This document shows positions 32,061 through 40,805 of a stretch of DNA of 64,000 nt, one piece after another. The notes under the pieces were generated by a model that was not told the origin of the DNA, made no database searches, and saw only the letters and a program-made list of their open reading frames with translations. Positions within the stretch are counted from its first letter, which is position 1. Each line of letters starts with the position of its first letter. The stretch covers positions 1-64,000 of the forward strand of contig NZ_QMDX01000001.1 of assembly GCF_007421925.1 (NCBI RefSeq), read 5' to 3'. A program made the position numbers and the translations under genes. This DNA is from Haloglomus irregulare (GTDB taxonomy: Archaea; Halobacteriota; Halobacteria; Halobacteriales; Haloarculaceae).

Positions 32061-32744
32061 CTACGGCGATGCGTCGGCGATGGGCTCGACGACGCCGGCC
32101 AGCCCGCAGAACGCGAGCGGCGCGGCCGTCTCCGGGGCGCCCTCGAGCACCCGGTGGGTCGCGGTGTCGACCGAATCACGCCGCGCGGAGAGCTCCGCGG
32201 CCGAGGGCGAGACGCTCCCGTCCGCGGCATCCACCGACCGCCCGCCGTCGGCCAGCCGGCTGTCGGTCGGCGTCCGGGTCCAGTCGGCGTCGTCGGTGGC
32301 CGGTTCACCGCCCGCCCCGCCGTCCAAGAGGTCGTCGAACGACCCCTCGGACTCGCCGGTCCCGTCGCCACCCGCGACCGCGAGGGCCGCGGCCAGGTCG
32401 TAATGAGCGGCAACCGTCGCATCGAGTGCGACGGTACGACGGACCAGTTCGACCGCGGGGTCCGTCCCCGGAGCGTCGCGACTGTAGCACGCGACGCTCG
32501 GGCGGGCCCCCGGGCGTCTGGGGACCACGACCACCTGCCGGCCGGCGATCTCCGCGCGACCGGGAGCCGCGGTCCGGACGCCCTCCCGCCGGCGGTCCAC
32601 TACGAGCACGTCCGCGGCGGCGGCCGCATCGACGACCGTGTGGTCGACGTCCGCCGGGAGTTCGTCCGCGGGCCGGGTCGGACCACCTGTTCTGAACGCG
32701 AGCCCGGGGCCGCCGGGAGCCATCGGGGGACGGCCGGTTGTCAT
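32061..32744 (-). CDS. Uncharacterised acidic protein next to glycan genes
   Basis: 227-aa soluble protein that I do not recognise. The N-terminal half is ordered (VDHTVVDAAAAADVLVVDRRREGVRT; RQVVVVPRRPGARPSVACYSRDAPGTDPAVELVRRTVALDATVAAHYDLAAALA), followed by an Asp/Gly/Ser-rich linker (about 125-180) and a short conserved-looking C-terminus ending in GLAGVVEPIADASP. Codon use and the acidic linker are normal for the genome, so it looks like a real gene. It ends 38 bases before the glycosyltransferase gene on the same strand and is divergent from the DUF2298 gene, so a link to glycan assembly is a guess from place only. Confidence 0.6.
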   Translation of the reverse strand: MTTGRPPMAPGGPGLAFRTGGPTRPADELPADVDHTVVDAAAAADVLVVDRRREGVRTAAPGRAEIAGRQVVVVPRRPGARPSVACYSRDAPGTDPAVELVRRTVALDATVAAHYDLAAALAVAGGDGTGESEGSFDDLLDGGAGGEPATDDADWTRTPTDSRLADGGRSVDAADGSVSPSAAELSARRDSVDTATHRVLEGAPETAAPLAFCGLAGVVEPIADASP

Positions 32745-32853
32745 GTCAGGGTCGAGGGGGGCGCTGGTATAACCCGATGCACTAGTTCGAACCGTTCACC
32801 GCGGATACGTCGCCGTTACAACGGTACGAACGGTCGGAGCCGGTGGGAAAGAC

Positions 32854-32860
32854 GTATAAT
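32854..32860 (+). promoter_or_regulatory. TATA box of the DUF2298 gene
   Basis: The tract gtataat is centred about 28 nt before the ATG at 32885, which fits a leaderless transcript and fixes the start against a 14-codon longer frame. Confidence 0.55.
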
Positions 32861-32884
32861 CACCGCCTCCCGTCCCACGGTCGG

Positions 32885-35419
32885 ATGGAGTACCTGCTGG
32901 TCGTCGTCTGGCTGGTGACGTATCTGGCGCTGGGGCTGGCGGCGCTGCCCGCGGCGGCGGCGCTGTTCCCCCGGTTCGCCGACCGCGGCGCCGCCTTCGC
33001 CCTCCCGCTTGCGCTGGCGGTCCTCGGCGTCGTCGGCTATCTCGTCGGCCAGTTCGCCTTCGGCTGGCCGGCGCTCGTCGCCGGGCTCCTCGCGCTGGTC
33101 GGCGCCTCCTACCTCGCGGGCGACGTGGAGATCGACCGCGGAGCCACCGTCGAGGCTGCCGCCGTCTTCACCGCCGGCTTCCTCCTCCTCGTCGGCATCC
33201 GGGCAGTCGACCCGGCCGTCCACCCCATCGGCGGCGAGAAGTTCCTCGACTTCGGGCTGTTGCAGTCGCTGCTCCGGACGGGGAGCGCGCTCGCGCCGCT
33301 CCCGCCGGAGGACATGTGGTTCGCCGGCGAGCCGGTGCAGTACTACTACGGCGGTCACCTGCTCGCTGCGCTGTTGACCACGCTGACGAGCACGGCGGCA
33401 CGGTTCGCCTACAACCTCGCCCTGGCGGGCTTCTTCGGCGCGCTCGTCGTCGCCGCCTGGGGCCTGGCCGGGAACGTCGCGGCCAGCTACGGCGCGCCCC
33501 GCCGGCTCGGGGCGGCGCTCGGCGCCTTCTTCACCGGGGTCGCCGCCAACCTCCAGACCGCCGCCATCGTCGGCCTCTGGCTCCTCCCCGACGGGCTCTC
33601 GCGGGCCGTCGTGGCCGCCGCCGGGCTCCCGGGCGACCTCCTGAACTGGACGCCCGCCGAGTTCTCCTACTGGACGGCCTCGCGGGTCATCCCCGGCACC
33701 ATCAACGAGTTCCCCCTGTTCGCGTGGCTCAACGGCGACCTCCACGCACACATGATGAGCACGCTCTTTATGCTGCTGCTGGCGGCGATCCTGTTCGCCT
33801 ACTGGCGGACGCCGGAGGCGGAGCTGACGCGGCGCCGACTGCTCGTCTTCGGCCTGCTGCCGCCGTTGGCCGGCTTCATCGCCGTCGTCAACACCTGGTC
33901 GTTCCCGACCGCGGCGGGGCTGGCCTTCCTGGCGCTCACCTTCGCCCCCGCGCGCCCGACGACCCTGCTGCCGGACGAGGCCCGGCGGCGGCTCCCGGAC
34001 CTCGCCCACCCCGACGGTGGTGAACCGGCACCGGAGGCCGGCGACCGTCGCTCCGACGGCGGCACGGTCACCGGGCCGGGCCAGTCCGGCCCCCACGAGA
34101 CACCGCCGCTCGGCGACCGGCTCCGCGAGGAGGCGCTCCGGTCGGGTGTCGCCCTGGGGCTCGCCGCCGCCATGCTCGTCGTCGGTGTCGTCTGGGCGCT
34201 CCCGTTCTGGCTCGGCACTGCGAGCGGGCGGTCGATCGGCGTCCTGCCCGGGCGGAGTTCGCTCGGTGGCCTGCTGCTGGTCCACGGCGCGTTCGTGCTC
34301 GTCTTCGGCGCCTACCTCGGCCGACGGGTCGGCTACGGACTCCGGGCCGTCGAGCAGCCGGCGCTGACGGCGCTCGTCTCGACGCTGTTCTCACTGGCCG
34401 CACTGTCGGTTCCACTGTACGTCATCCCGCTCCCGGCGAACGCGGGGCTGCCGCTCTCCTTCGTCGTCCTCGGCGTCGCACTGGCCGGCGCGACCCGGCT
34501 GGAGCCGTTCGAGGGGCTCTCGCGGGGCGTCCTGTTCGCCCCGTATCTCGTCGTCCTCGCGTACGCGATGGGGTTCGCGGCGCTGGCCCTGTTCGGCCCG
34601 CTGCTGGCCGCGGGTTGGGTCTGCCTCCGGACCGGTCGCGAAGTGGGCTACGAGACCGTCCTCGTGGTCGCGGGGCTGGGCCTGACGCTGCTCGTCGAGT
34701 TCGTCTACGTCGTCGAGCAGGCGGGACCCGAGCGGTTCAATACCGTCTTCAAGACCTACGCGCAGGTGTGGGTGCTCTGGGCGCCGGCGGCCGGCGTCGC
34801 GCTGGCCCGGCTCGTCGACGCCGGTCGCTCCTCGTTCGACGCCCCCAACGCCGCGACCTGGCGGACGGCTGGGCGTGGCCTCGCCGCCGGGCTGGTCTTC
34901 CTGACGGCGCTCTACGGCGGGTTCGCCCTCCCCGCGCAGTTCGGCGCCGGCGGGGCGGCCACGCTCGACGGGACCGCCTTCGTCGCCGACTCGCACCCCG
35001 AGGAGGCCAGCGCCATCGGCTACATCGACGACCTGGAGGGCCAGCCCACCATCGTCACCGCGGCGCCGGCCGGCTACCGCTGGACCCCCAGCAACGGGGA
35101 CGGCGCCGCCGCGCCCGCCTCGCTGACCGGCGTCCCGACCGTGGCCGGCTGGTTCCACGAGATCGGCTATCGCGGGGACGAACCCTACCAGGAACGGGTT
35201 TCGGACGTGCGGACTATCTACACCGGCGAGCGGTCCGAGCAGCTGCGGCTGCTCGACGAGTACGACGTGGAGTACATCTACTACGGCCCCGCCGAGCGGA
35301 ACAAGTACGACCGCCCGACCGTCGGGCAGCTCCGAGGTCACTCGGCCGTGACGGTGGTCCACCAGTCGGGGGGTGAGGGCGGTGTGGCCGTCCTCCGCGT
35401 CGACCAGTCCGAGCTGTGA
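32885..35419 (+). CDS. Large membrane protein of the YYY (DUF2298) family
   Basis: 844-aa protein with about 18-20 membrane helices and periplasm-type loops, the pattern of oligosaccharyl- and mannosyltransferase-like GT-C enzymes. The family-naming YYY occurs in EPVQYYYGGHLLAALLT (about 150-166), after an acidic loop (EKFLDFGLLQSLL and PPEDMWFAGE). FPLFAWLNGDLHAHMMSTLFMLLL and NTVFKTYAQVWVLWAPAAG are further conserved tracts. An Asp/Pro-rich cytoplasmic insert lies at about 370-415. The C-terminus is a soluble domain (about 690-844) with YNKYDRPTVGQL-like sequence. Members are thought to act on lipid-linked sugars but remain biochemically undefined. Confidence 0.88.
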   Translation: MEYLLVVVWLVTYLALGLAALPAAAALFPRFADRGAAFALPLALAVLGVVGYLVGQFAFGWPALVAGLLALVGASYLAGDVEIDRGATVEAAAVFTAGFLLLVGIRAVDPAVHPIGGEKFLDFGLLQSLLRTGSALAPLPPEDMWFAGEPVQYYYGGHLLAALLTTLTSTAARFAYNLALAGFFGALVVAAWGLAGNVAASYGAPRRLGAALGAFFTGVAANLQTAAIVGLWLLPDGLSRAVVAAAGLPGDLLNWTPAEFSYWTASRVIPGTINEFPLFAWLNGDLHAHMMSTLFMLLLAAILFAYWRTPEAELTRRRLLVFGLLPPLAGFIAVVNTWSFPTAAGLAFLALTFAPARPTTLLPDEARRRLPDLAHPDGGEPAPEAGDRRSDGGTVTGPGQSGPHETPPLGDRLREEALRSGVALGLAAAMLVVGVVWALPFWLGTASGRSIGVLPGRSSLGGLLLVHGAFVLVFGAYLGRRVGYGLRAVEQPALTALVSTLFSLAALSVPLYVIPLPANAGLPLSFVVLGVALAGATRLEPFEGLSRGVLFAPYLVVLAYAMGFAALALFGPLLAAGWVCLRTGREVGYETVLVVAGLGLTLLVEFVYVVEQAGPERFNTVFKTYAQVWVLWAPAAGVALARLVDAGRSSFDAPNAATWRTAGRGLAAGLVFLTALYGGFALPAQFGAGGAATLDGTAFVADSHPEEASAIGYIDDLEGQPTIVTAAPAGYRWTPSNGDGAAAPASLTGVPTVAGWFHEIGYRGDEPYQERVSDVRTIYTGERSEQLRLLDEYDVEYIYYGPAERNKYDRPTVGQLRGHSAVTVVHQSGGEGGVAVLRVDQSEL

Positions 35420-35533
35420 GCTCGGTGGGATGAGCGCGTTTCCGACGTCCCTTCCGCAGGAGACGAGGGACTACCGAGTCGCTCACCTATCCGCGGGACA
35501 CGTCGATAAAAATCCGGGTCGACCTGTCCGAGC

Positions 35534-36328
35534 CTACGCCTCGAACTCGGGGTCGCGGTCCTCGAGGAAGGCCGCCATCCCCTCGCGCTGGTCGGGAGTA
35601 CCGAACAGGCCACTCCAGACGCGCTTCTCGTACTCCAGGCCGGCCGACTGCGGGCCCTCGTGGACCTGGTTGAGCGCGGATTTGGCGCCCCGGAGCGCGA
35701 AGCGGGGTTTCTCGGCGATGCGCTCGGCCAGTTCGTGGGCGCGCTCGACCGTCTCCTCGTGGGGACAGGTCTCGCCGACGATGCCGGCCTCCTCGGCGGC
35801 CGCGGCGTCCAGGCGGTCGCCGAGGAACACCATCCGGCGGGCGGTCTCGTCATCGACCAGCCGGGAGAGACGCTGGGTGCCGCCCCAGCCGGGGACGATG
35901 CCGAGGTCGATCTCCGTCTGCCCGATGAGGGCGTCCTCGCTTGCGACCCGGATGTCGGCGGCGAGCGCGAGCTCGCAGCCGCCGCCGAACGCGTAGCCGT
36001 CGACCGCCGCCACCACCGGGACCGGGAACGACTCGACGGCGTCGGTCATGGCGTGGCCCAGCTCGCAGTAGTCGTACGCCTCGGCCACCGACAGGTCGGA
36101 CATGTGTGCGATGTCGGCCCCGGCGACGAACGCCTTCTCCCCGGCGCCGGTGACGACGACCGCCCGGGCGTCCTCGCGCGCGGCGTCGAGCGCCTCCGGG
36201 ATCGCCTCCAGGGTGGCGGCGTTGAGCGCGTTCAACTTGTCCGGGCGGTCGATGGTGAGCGTGGCGACCGTGCCGGCATCGTTCCAGTCCAGGGCGACCG
36301 TCTCGGCCTCGAACTCGGTTACAGCCAT
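35534..36328 (-). CDS. Enoyl-CoA hydratase
   Basis: 264-aa crotonase-fold enzyme that hydrates trans-2-enoyl-CoA in beta-oxidation. The oxyanion-hole motifs are AFVAGADIAHM and AFGGGCELALAADIRVASEDALIGQTEIDLGIVPGWGGTQRL. Both catalytic glutamates are present (CELA and QTEI), so it should be a true hydratase, unlike the paralogue at 61.1 kb. The start at 36328 (MAVTEFEAETVALDW) excludes a long upstream frame that is antisense to the thioesterase. It is divergent from the thioesterase gene, a suitable partner for acyl-CoA metabolism. Confidence 0.95.
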   Translation of the reverse strand: MAVTEFEAETVALDWNDAGTVATLTIDRPDKLNALNAATLEAIPEALDAAREDARAVVVTGAGEKAFVAGADIAHMSDLSVAEAYDYCELGHAMTDAVESFPVPVVAAVDGYAFGGGCELALAADIRVASEDALIGQTEIDLGIVPGWGGTQRLSRLVDDETARRMVFLGDRLDAAAAEEAGIVGETCPHEETVERAHELAERIAEKPRFALRGAKSALNQVHEGPQSAGLEYEKRVWSGLFGTPDQREGMAAFLEDRDPEFEA

Positions 36329-36436
36329 GCCTCCGGTGTCGGCGCCCGGCGACATAACTCCCGGGTCCGGGGTGGGGGCCGTCACGACGGGGGAATCGCC
36401 CCGAAGGCTTTGCCGGAGGCGCCCGCGGGGAGGCAT

Positions 36437-36853
36437 ATGGACGCCGAGGACGCCTGGGTCCCGTACTACGACCTGCTGGGCATCGATATCGAGACGGTCG
36501 CGGACGGCTACGCCGCCGGGCGGATGGCGGTGACCGAGCAGCACAGCGCGGCGCCCGGGACCGAAGTGGCCCACGGCGGCGCGGTCGCGTCGCTCGCGGA
36601 CTCCGTGGGCTACTGGGCCGTCAGCAGCGCCAACGGCGGCGGCCTCACGCCGACCGTCGACCTCCGGCTGGACTACCTCGCGCCGGGGACCGACGACCTC
36701 GTCGGCGAGGCGGAGGTCGTCAGGAACGGGACGAGCGTCGGGACCGTCGACGTGCTCGTCGAGCGCGAGGGCGACGGCGAGACGGTCGCGCTGGGCCGGG
36801 GGACGTTCAAGACCGGTGGGAGCGACACGCGAGGGGCCTGGGGCGGGGAGTAG
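36437..36853 (+). CDS. PaaI-type hotdog-fold thioesterase
   Basis: 138-aa acyl-CoA thioesterase of the PaaI branch. The helix and loop VAHGGAVASLADSVGYWAVSS contains the HGG motif and the catalytic Asp, and PTVDLRLDYLAPGTDDLVGEAEVVRNGTSVGTVDVLV holds the hotdog strands. It hydrolyses acyl- or hydroxyphenylacetyl-CoA types. The start at 36437 was chosen since the long frame upstream is antisense to the enoyl-CoA hydratase. It shares a divergent gap of 108 bases with that gene. Confidence 0.9.
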   Translation: MDAEDAWVPYYDLLGIDIETVADGYAAGRMAVTEQHSAAPGTEVAHGGAVASLADSVGYWAVSSANGGGLTPTVDLRLDYLAPGTDDLVGEAEVVRNGTSVGTVDVLVEREGDGETVALGRGTFKTGGSDTRGAWGGE

Positions 36854-36903
36854 CCCCGACCGCGAACCGGCCGCTTAACCCGTCGCCACGCCAGCCGGGG
36901 GAT

Positions 36904-37488
36904 ATGGCACGCGTCCCGTATCTCGACGGCGAGGACGTCCCCGAGGCGTACGGCGCGGTGTTCGACCGGAACCGGGCGGGCGCCACCAATCTGTACGGCG
37001 CCCTGGCGAACAACCCGCCGCTGCTCGACGCGTTCGTCGACTTCGCCCGGACCTGCTGGGACGAGTGCGGCCTCGACGAACCGGAACGCGAACTCGTCGC
37101 GCTGACGGTCGCCCGGCAGACCCACGCCGACTACGAGTGGCACCAGCACGTCCCGCTCGCGCTCGACGCGGGGCTCCCGGAGGCGGACGTGCGGGCGGTC
37201 CGCGAGGGCCGGTACGGCGACCTCGGGAGCCGCCGGGAGGCGCTGACGAGCTACGCCGCCGCCGTCGCGACCGCCTCGGTCGACGACGCCCTCCACCGGG
37301 CGCTGGTCGAGCGGGTCGACGACCGGACCGTCGTGGGCGTGACGCTGCTGGCCGCGGTCTACACCGGTCTCGCGCGCTTCCTCGACGCGCTGGCGGTCGG
37401 ACCCGAGGAGTCGTTCGTCGGCTGGGGGCTCGACGGACTCGACGATGGTGACGGTACGGAGCTCTCGCGTGAGGACCTGCTAGAATGA
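36904..37488 (+). CDS. Carboxymuconolactone decarboxylase (CMD) family protein
   Basis: 194-aa helical protein of the AhpD/CMD fold. ARTCWDECGLDEPERELVALTVARQTHADYEWHQHVPLALDAGL is the core of the family (about 43-85). The AhpD-type CxxC redox pair in the second half of this core is absent: the conserved positions read TVARQTHADYEWHQH, so peroxidase activity of the AhpD kind is unlikely and the decarboxylase/unknown branch is more probable. It follows the thioesterase by 50 bases on the same strand and may be co-transcribed. Confidence 0.88.
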   Translation: MARVPYLDGEDVPEAYGAVFDRNRAGATNLYGALANNPPLLDAFVDFARTCWDECGLDEPERELVALTVARQTHADYEWHQHVPLALDAGLPEADVRAVREGRYGDLGSRREALTSYAAAVATASVDDALHRALVERVDDRTVVGVTLLAAVYTGLARFLDALAVGPEESFVGWGLDGLDDGDGTELSREDLLE

Positions 37489-37498
37489 CCCGGCCGGG

Positions 37499-38965
37499 TC
37501 AGTCGTCGGCCTCGCCGCCCTGCTCGTGGGCGTGAAGCGCGGCCATCCGCGACCGCAGGTCGACGCCCTTCCGGTCGTAGGCACGGACGCGGTACCAGTA
37601 GAGCCCCGCCGAGAGGACGATCCACGCCAGAACGACGCCGAACGCGGAGGGGGCGCTCCGGACGACCAGCAGCGTGAACACCGCCGAGACGATGACGTTC
37701 CCGACGGCGACGGTCTTCAGCACCGGCATCGGGAGCTTGTAGATGGAGTGCTCGTAGCGCTGCGGGAACACCTTCGGCAGGTTCCACAGCGCGACGCCGC
37801 CGATGAGGAAGGCGACGAAGATACCGGTGACGACCACGGTGACGAGCCAGTCCAGCGCCGCCGGGCCGGTGACGGCATCGAGCTGGCCGATGAACGGCGC
37901 CGCGAGTATCGGCGGGACGCCGAACAGCAGGACCGCGCGGTGGGGGGTGCGGTAGTCGTCGTGGACCGCCGCGAACACGTCCGGCAGGACGTCGTCGCGG
38001 GCCGCCCGCATCACCGTTCGGGAGTAGGAGGTGTAGAGCGTGTTGACCGTCGTCGCCGCCGCCACGAGCGCGGCCACGCCGATGACGAGCAGTAGCGGGT
38101 CCGGCAGCACCCCGGCACCGACCGCGGCCAGTCCGCCCTCGACCGGCTCGCCGCCGAGCCGGCCGGAGACGGTCATGTTCTCGATGGGGATGGCCCCGAC
38201 CAGCGTGAAGACGATGGCAAGTGTCAGCAGCGTCACGATGGTCATCCCGATACCGAGCACCCGCGGGATGTTCTCGACCGGGTTCTCCAGCTCCTCGCCG
38301 ATCTCGATTATCATCCCGAACCCCTGGAACGGGATGTACAGCGTGACGACCGCCAGCAGGAACGGTGCGAACCCGTCCGCGAAGGGCTCGCCCTCGTCCG
38401 CGGGGAACAGCGGCGTGAAGTTCGCGGCGTCGATATGCGGGATACCGCCGAGGACGAACGCCAGCATCCCCATAACGAGCAGCCCGACGAACGCGAGCTG
38501 GACCTTCGCCACGATGCGGACGCCGACGTAGTTGAGCACGAGGAACGAGCCCAACAGCACCCAGGCGGCGACGACCGTCGGGACCGAGGCGCCCGCGAGC
38601 GTGTCCAGCAGCCCGTTGAGGTAGTCGGCGAACCCGATCGCCGCGAACAGCAGGTACGACCAGACCGCCAATATCGGGACCGAGACGCCAAGAACGCCCC
38701 AGAACGGCCCCACCAGTCTGGAGCCGTAGACGTAGATACCCCCGGCGACCGGTATCGCGCCGCCGAGCTGCAGGAGCAGCAGGACGCCGAGCACCATCGG
38801 GACGATGGAGACGACGATGGCGAGCGTGATGCTCGGCCCCGCAGCGGCAGCCATCTGCGTCGGGACGATGAAGATGCTCATCCCGAGTGCCGTTCCGACG
38901 AGCAGCGCGACCGCGCCCCAGAGGCCGACGCGCTGGTCGATGAGTTTGTAGCTATCGGCCGACAT
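37499..38965 (-). CDS. APC family amino-acid/polyamine permease
   Basis: 488-aa transporter with 12 predicted helices. Helix 1 carries GLWGAVALLVGTALGMSIFIVPTQMAA, the unwound glycine-rich segment that binds the substrate amino group in this superfamily, and helix 6 has FQGFGMIIEIGEELENPVENIPRVLG. It should import an amino acid or polyamine with H+ or Na+. The start at 38965 (MSADSYKLIDQRVG) was chosen because a nine-codon longer form places Cys/Thr-rich non-family residues first and a T-rich promoter tract lies about 30 nt ahead of it. Specificity is unknown. Confidence 0.92.
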   Translation of the reverse strand: MSADSYKLIDQRVGLWGAVALLVGTALGMSIFIVPTQMAAAAGPSITLAIVVSIVPMVLGVLLLLQLGGAIPVAGGIYVYGSRLVGPFWGVLGVSVPILAVWSYLLFAAIGFADYLNGLLDTLAGASVPTVVAAWVLLGSFLVLNYVGVRIVAKVQLAFVGLLVMGMLAFVLGGIPHIDAANFTPLFPADEGEPFADGFAPFLLAVVTLYIPFQGFGMIIEIGEELENPVENIPRVLGIGMTIVTLLTLAIVFTLVGAIPIENMTVSGRLGGEPVEGGLAAVGAGVLPDPLLLVIGVAALVAAATTVNTLYTSYSRTVMRAARDDVLPDVFAAVHDDYRTPHRAVLLFGVPPILAAPFIGQLDAVTGPAALDWLVTVVVTGIFVAFLIGGVALWNLPKVFPQRYEHSIYKLPMPVLKTVAVGNVIVSAVFTLLVVRSAPSAFGVVLAWIVLSAGLYWYRVRAYDRKGVDLRSRMAALHAHEQGGEADD

Positions 38966-38994
38966 CCGTGCTCCCGCGGTGCATGTGACCAATT

Positions 38995-39003
38995 GTTAAA
39001 AAA
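38995..39003 (-). promoter_or_regulatory. TATA-like tract of the permease gene
   Basis: On the minus strand the sequence reads tttttaaca, in a seven-T stretch, about 32 nt ahead of the ATG at 38965. In this G+C-rich genome such a tract is unlikely by chance. Confidence 0.45.
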
Positions 39004-39093
39004 GCTGTCCCGGCGCATGACGTGCTGTTTAAAAGGAACCGAAGCCGACCCTGCCTGGCGCCGACAGGCGGGGTCCCGGGCGCCCGGTACTAC

Positions 39094-39100
39094 TTTGTAT
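39094..39100 (+). promoter_or_regulatory. TATA-like element of the FAD-oxidase gene
   Basis: The tract tttgtat is centred about 24 nt before the ATG at 39121. A stronger tract tttaaaag lies further up at 39029, so two start sites are possible. Confidence 0.35.
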
Positions 39101-39120
39101 CCCCTGCCGGTTGGGAGGGC

Positions 39121-40785
39121 ATGAGCACCGACGCGGCGAGCGACGACGGCGCCGAGGAGCGCCGGGAGTCGTTCTGGGCCTGGGGCTGGGCGGACCGGCT
39201 CCCGACCGATGCGGAGCGGCGCGAACTGAAGGGTCGCATCGAGGGGATGCTCGGCTTCCCGGAGCGCCCGCTGCTCGACCTGCCGGAGCTGGCCGACATC
39301 GAGCTGCCGCCGCCGGCCGTCGAGCCGCCCGCCGACCTCTCGTGCGAGGCGACGACGGCCAAGCGCGACCGCGTCACCCACAGCTACGGGAGCGCCTACC
39401 GGGACCTCGTCCGGGGGTTCCACGGCCGCTTCGATGACGCGCCCGACGTCGTGGCCTACCCGGAGGACGAGTCCGAGGTGGCCGCCGTGCTGTCGTGGGC
39501 CGAGGCGGCGAAGGTGGCCGTGGTCCCCTTCGGCGGCGGCACCAGCGTCGTCGGCGGCGTCGAGTGCGAGGGGACCGGGTTCGCCGGCGTCTGCTCGCTG
39601 GACATGGGCCGGATGGACGACGTCGTCGAGGTGGACGAGCACTCCCGGTCAGCCCGCATCCAGGCGGGCGCGACCGGCCCGGAGATACAGGCACAGCTCG
39701 CCGACCACGACCTCCAGCTCCGGCATTACCCGCAGAGCTACGAGTTCTCCACGTTCGGCGGCTGGGTCGCTACCCGTGCCGGCGGCCACTTCGCCACCCG
39801 CTACACACGCATCGACGACTTCATCGAGAGCGTCCGGGCGGTGACGCCCGCGGGCAGCCTGAAGACGCGGCGGCTCCCCGCCTCTGGCGCCGGCCCGGAC
39901 CCGAACCGGTTCCTGTTGGGCAGCGAGGGCGCCTTCGGCGTCGTCACGGAGGGGTGGGCGCGGGTCCAGCCGCGGCCGCCGTACCGCGCGAGGGCGACGG
40001 TCCGGTTCGACGACTACTGGGACGCCGTCGCGGCCTGCCGCGAGGTGGTTCAGGCCCGGTTGACGCCCGCGAACTGCCGCCTGCTCGACGCGAACGAGGC
40101 GATGCTGAACGAGGTCGCGTTCGACGGCTCCTCGGTGCTGCTGCTCGGCTTCGAGTCGACCGACAGCCTCCCGCCCATCGCGGCCGATCTGGACCGCGCG
40201 GTCGAGATCGCCGAGTCACACGGCGGCCGGGTGTCGGAGGGGCCGACCACCGAGGACCGGACGGCCGAGGACGGCAGCGACGGGACCGAGGGGATGACCG
40301 AGGACGACGGCGGCGACTCGGGGGAGTGGCGTGACGCCTTCGTCGAGGCACCGTACATGTTCAACTCGCTCGTGAGCATGGGCGTCCTCGTCGACACGTT
40401 CGAGACGGCCGTCACCTGGGACCAGTTCCCGGCGTTGCATCGTGCGATCCGGGAGCGCGTCACCGACGCGATGGAGGAGGAATGCGGCGCCGGCTTCCTC
40501 TCCTGTCGGTTCACCCACGCGTACGAGGACGGTCCCGCCCCGTACTACACCCTGCTCGCGCCGGCGACGGTCGGCCGCGAGCTGGAGCAGTGGCGCGGGA
40601 TCAAGGAGGCGGCCTCGGACACCCTGATGGAGTTCGGCGCGACCATCACCCACCACCACGCCGTCGGGCGGGTCCACCGCGACCACTACCACGAGGAGGT
40701 GCCGGAGTCGTACCTCGACGCGCTCCGGTCGATGAAGCGGACACTGGACCCCGAGGGCATCATGAACCCGGGCGCGCTGCTCTGA
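39121..40785 (+). CDS. FAD-linked oxidase, alkyl-DHAP-synthase-like
   Basis: 554-aa flavoprotein of the vanillyl-alcohol-oxidase fold. The FAD domain has VVPFGGGTSVVGGVECEG (PP-loop type), then LRHYPQSYEFSTFGGWVATRAGGHFATRYTRIDDFIESV, which is closer to eukaryotic alkyldihydroxyacetonephosphate synthase than to glycolate oxidase GlcD. The C-terminal cap ends in the family's DPEGIMNPGALL, and HHHAVGRVHRDHY is the conserved His-rich active-site segment of the ADPS group. An Asp/Glu-rich insertion (about 373-405) lies in the cap. In archaea the true substrate is unknown; D-lactate, glycolate or a glycerol-lipid intermediate are all open. No partner subunit gene is next to it. Confidence 0.88.
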   Translation: MSTDAASDDGAEERRESFWAWGWADRLPTDAERRELKGRIEGMLGFPERPLLDLPELADIELPPPAVEPPADLSCEATTAKRDRVTHSYGSAYRDLVRGFHGRFDDAPDVVAYPEDESEVAAVLSWAEAAKVAVVPFGGGTSVVGGVECEGTGFAGVCSLDMGRMDDVVEVDEHSRSARIQAGATGPEIQAQLADHDLQLRHYPQSYEFSTFGGWVATRAGGHFATRYTRIDDFIESVRAVTPAGSLKTRRLPASGAGPDPNRFLLGSEGAFGVVTEGWARVQPRPPYRARATVRFDDYWDAVAACREVVQARLTPANCRLLDANEAMLNEVAFDGSSVLLLGFESTDSLPPIAADLDRAVEIAESHGGRVSEGPTTEDRTAEDGSDGTEGMTEDDGGDSGEWRDAFVEAPYMFNSLVSMGVLVDTFETAVTWDQFPALHRAIRERVTDAMEEECGAGFLSCRFTHAYEDGPAPYYTLLAPATVGRELEQWRGIKEAASDTLMEFGATITHHHAVGRVHRDHYHEEVPESYLDALRSMKRTLDPEGIMNPGALL

Positions 40786-40805
40786 AGGGCGCGGCCCGGT
40801 TCGCG

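Noticed and set aside
32816-34285. 489-residue minus-strand frame over the YYY gene
   Set aside because: Antisense shadow with a charged, repetitive translation; the plus-strand frame has the DUF2298 motifs.
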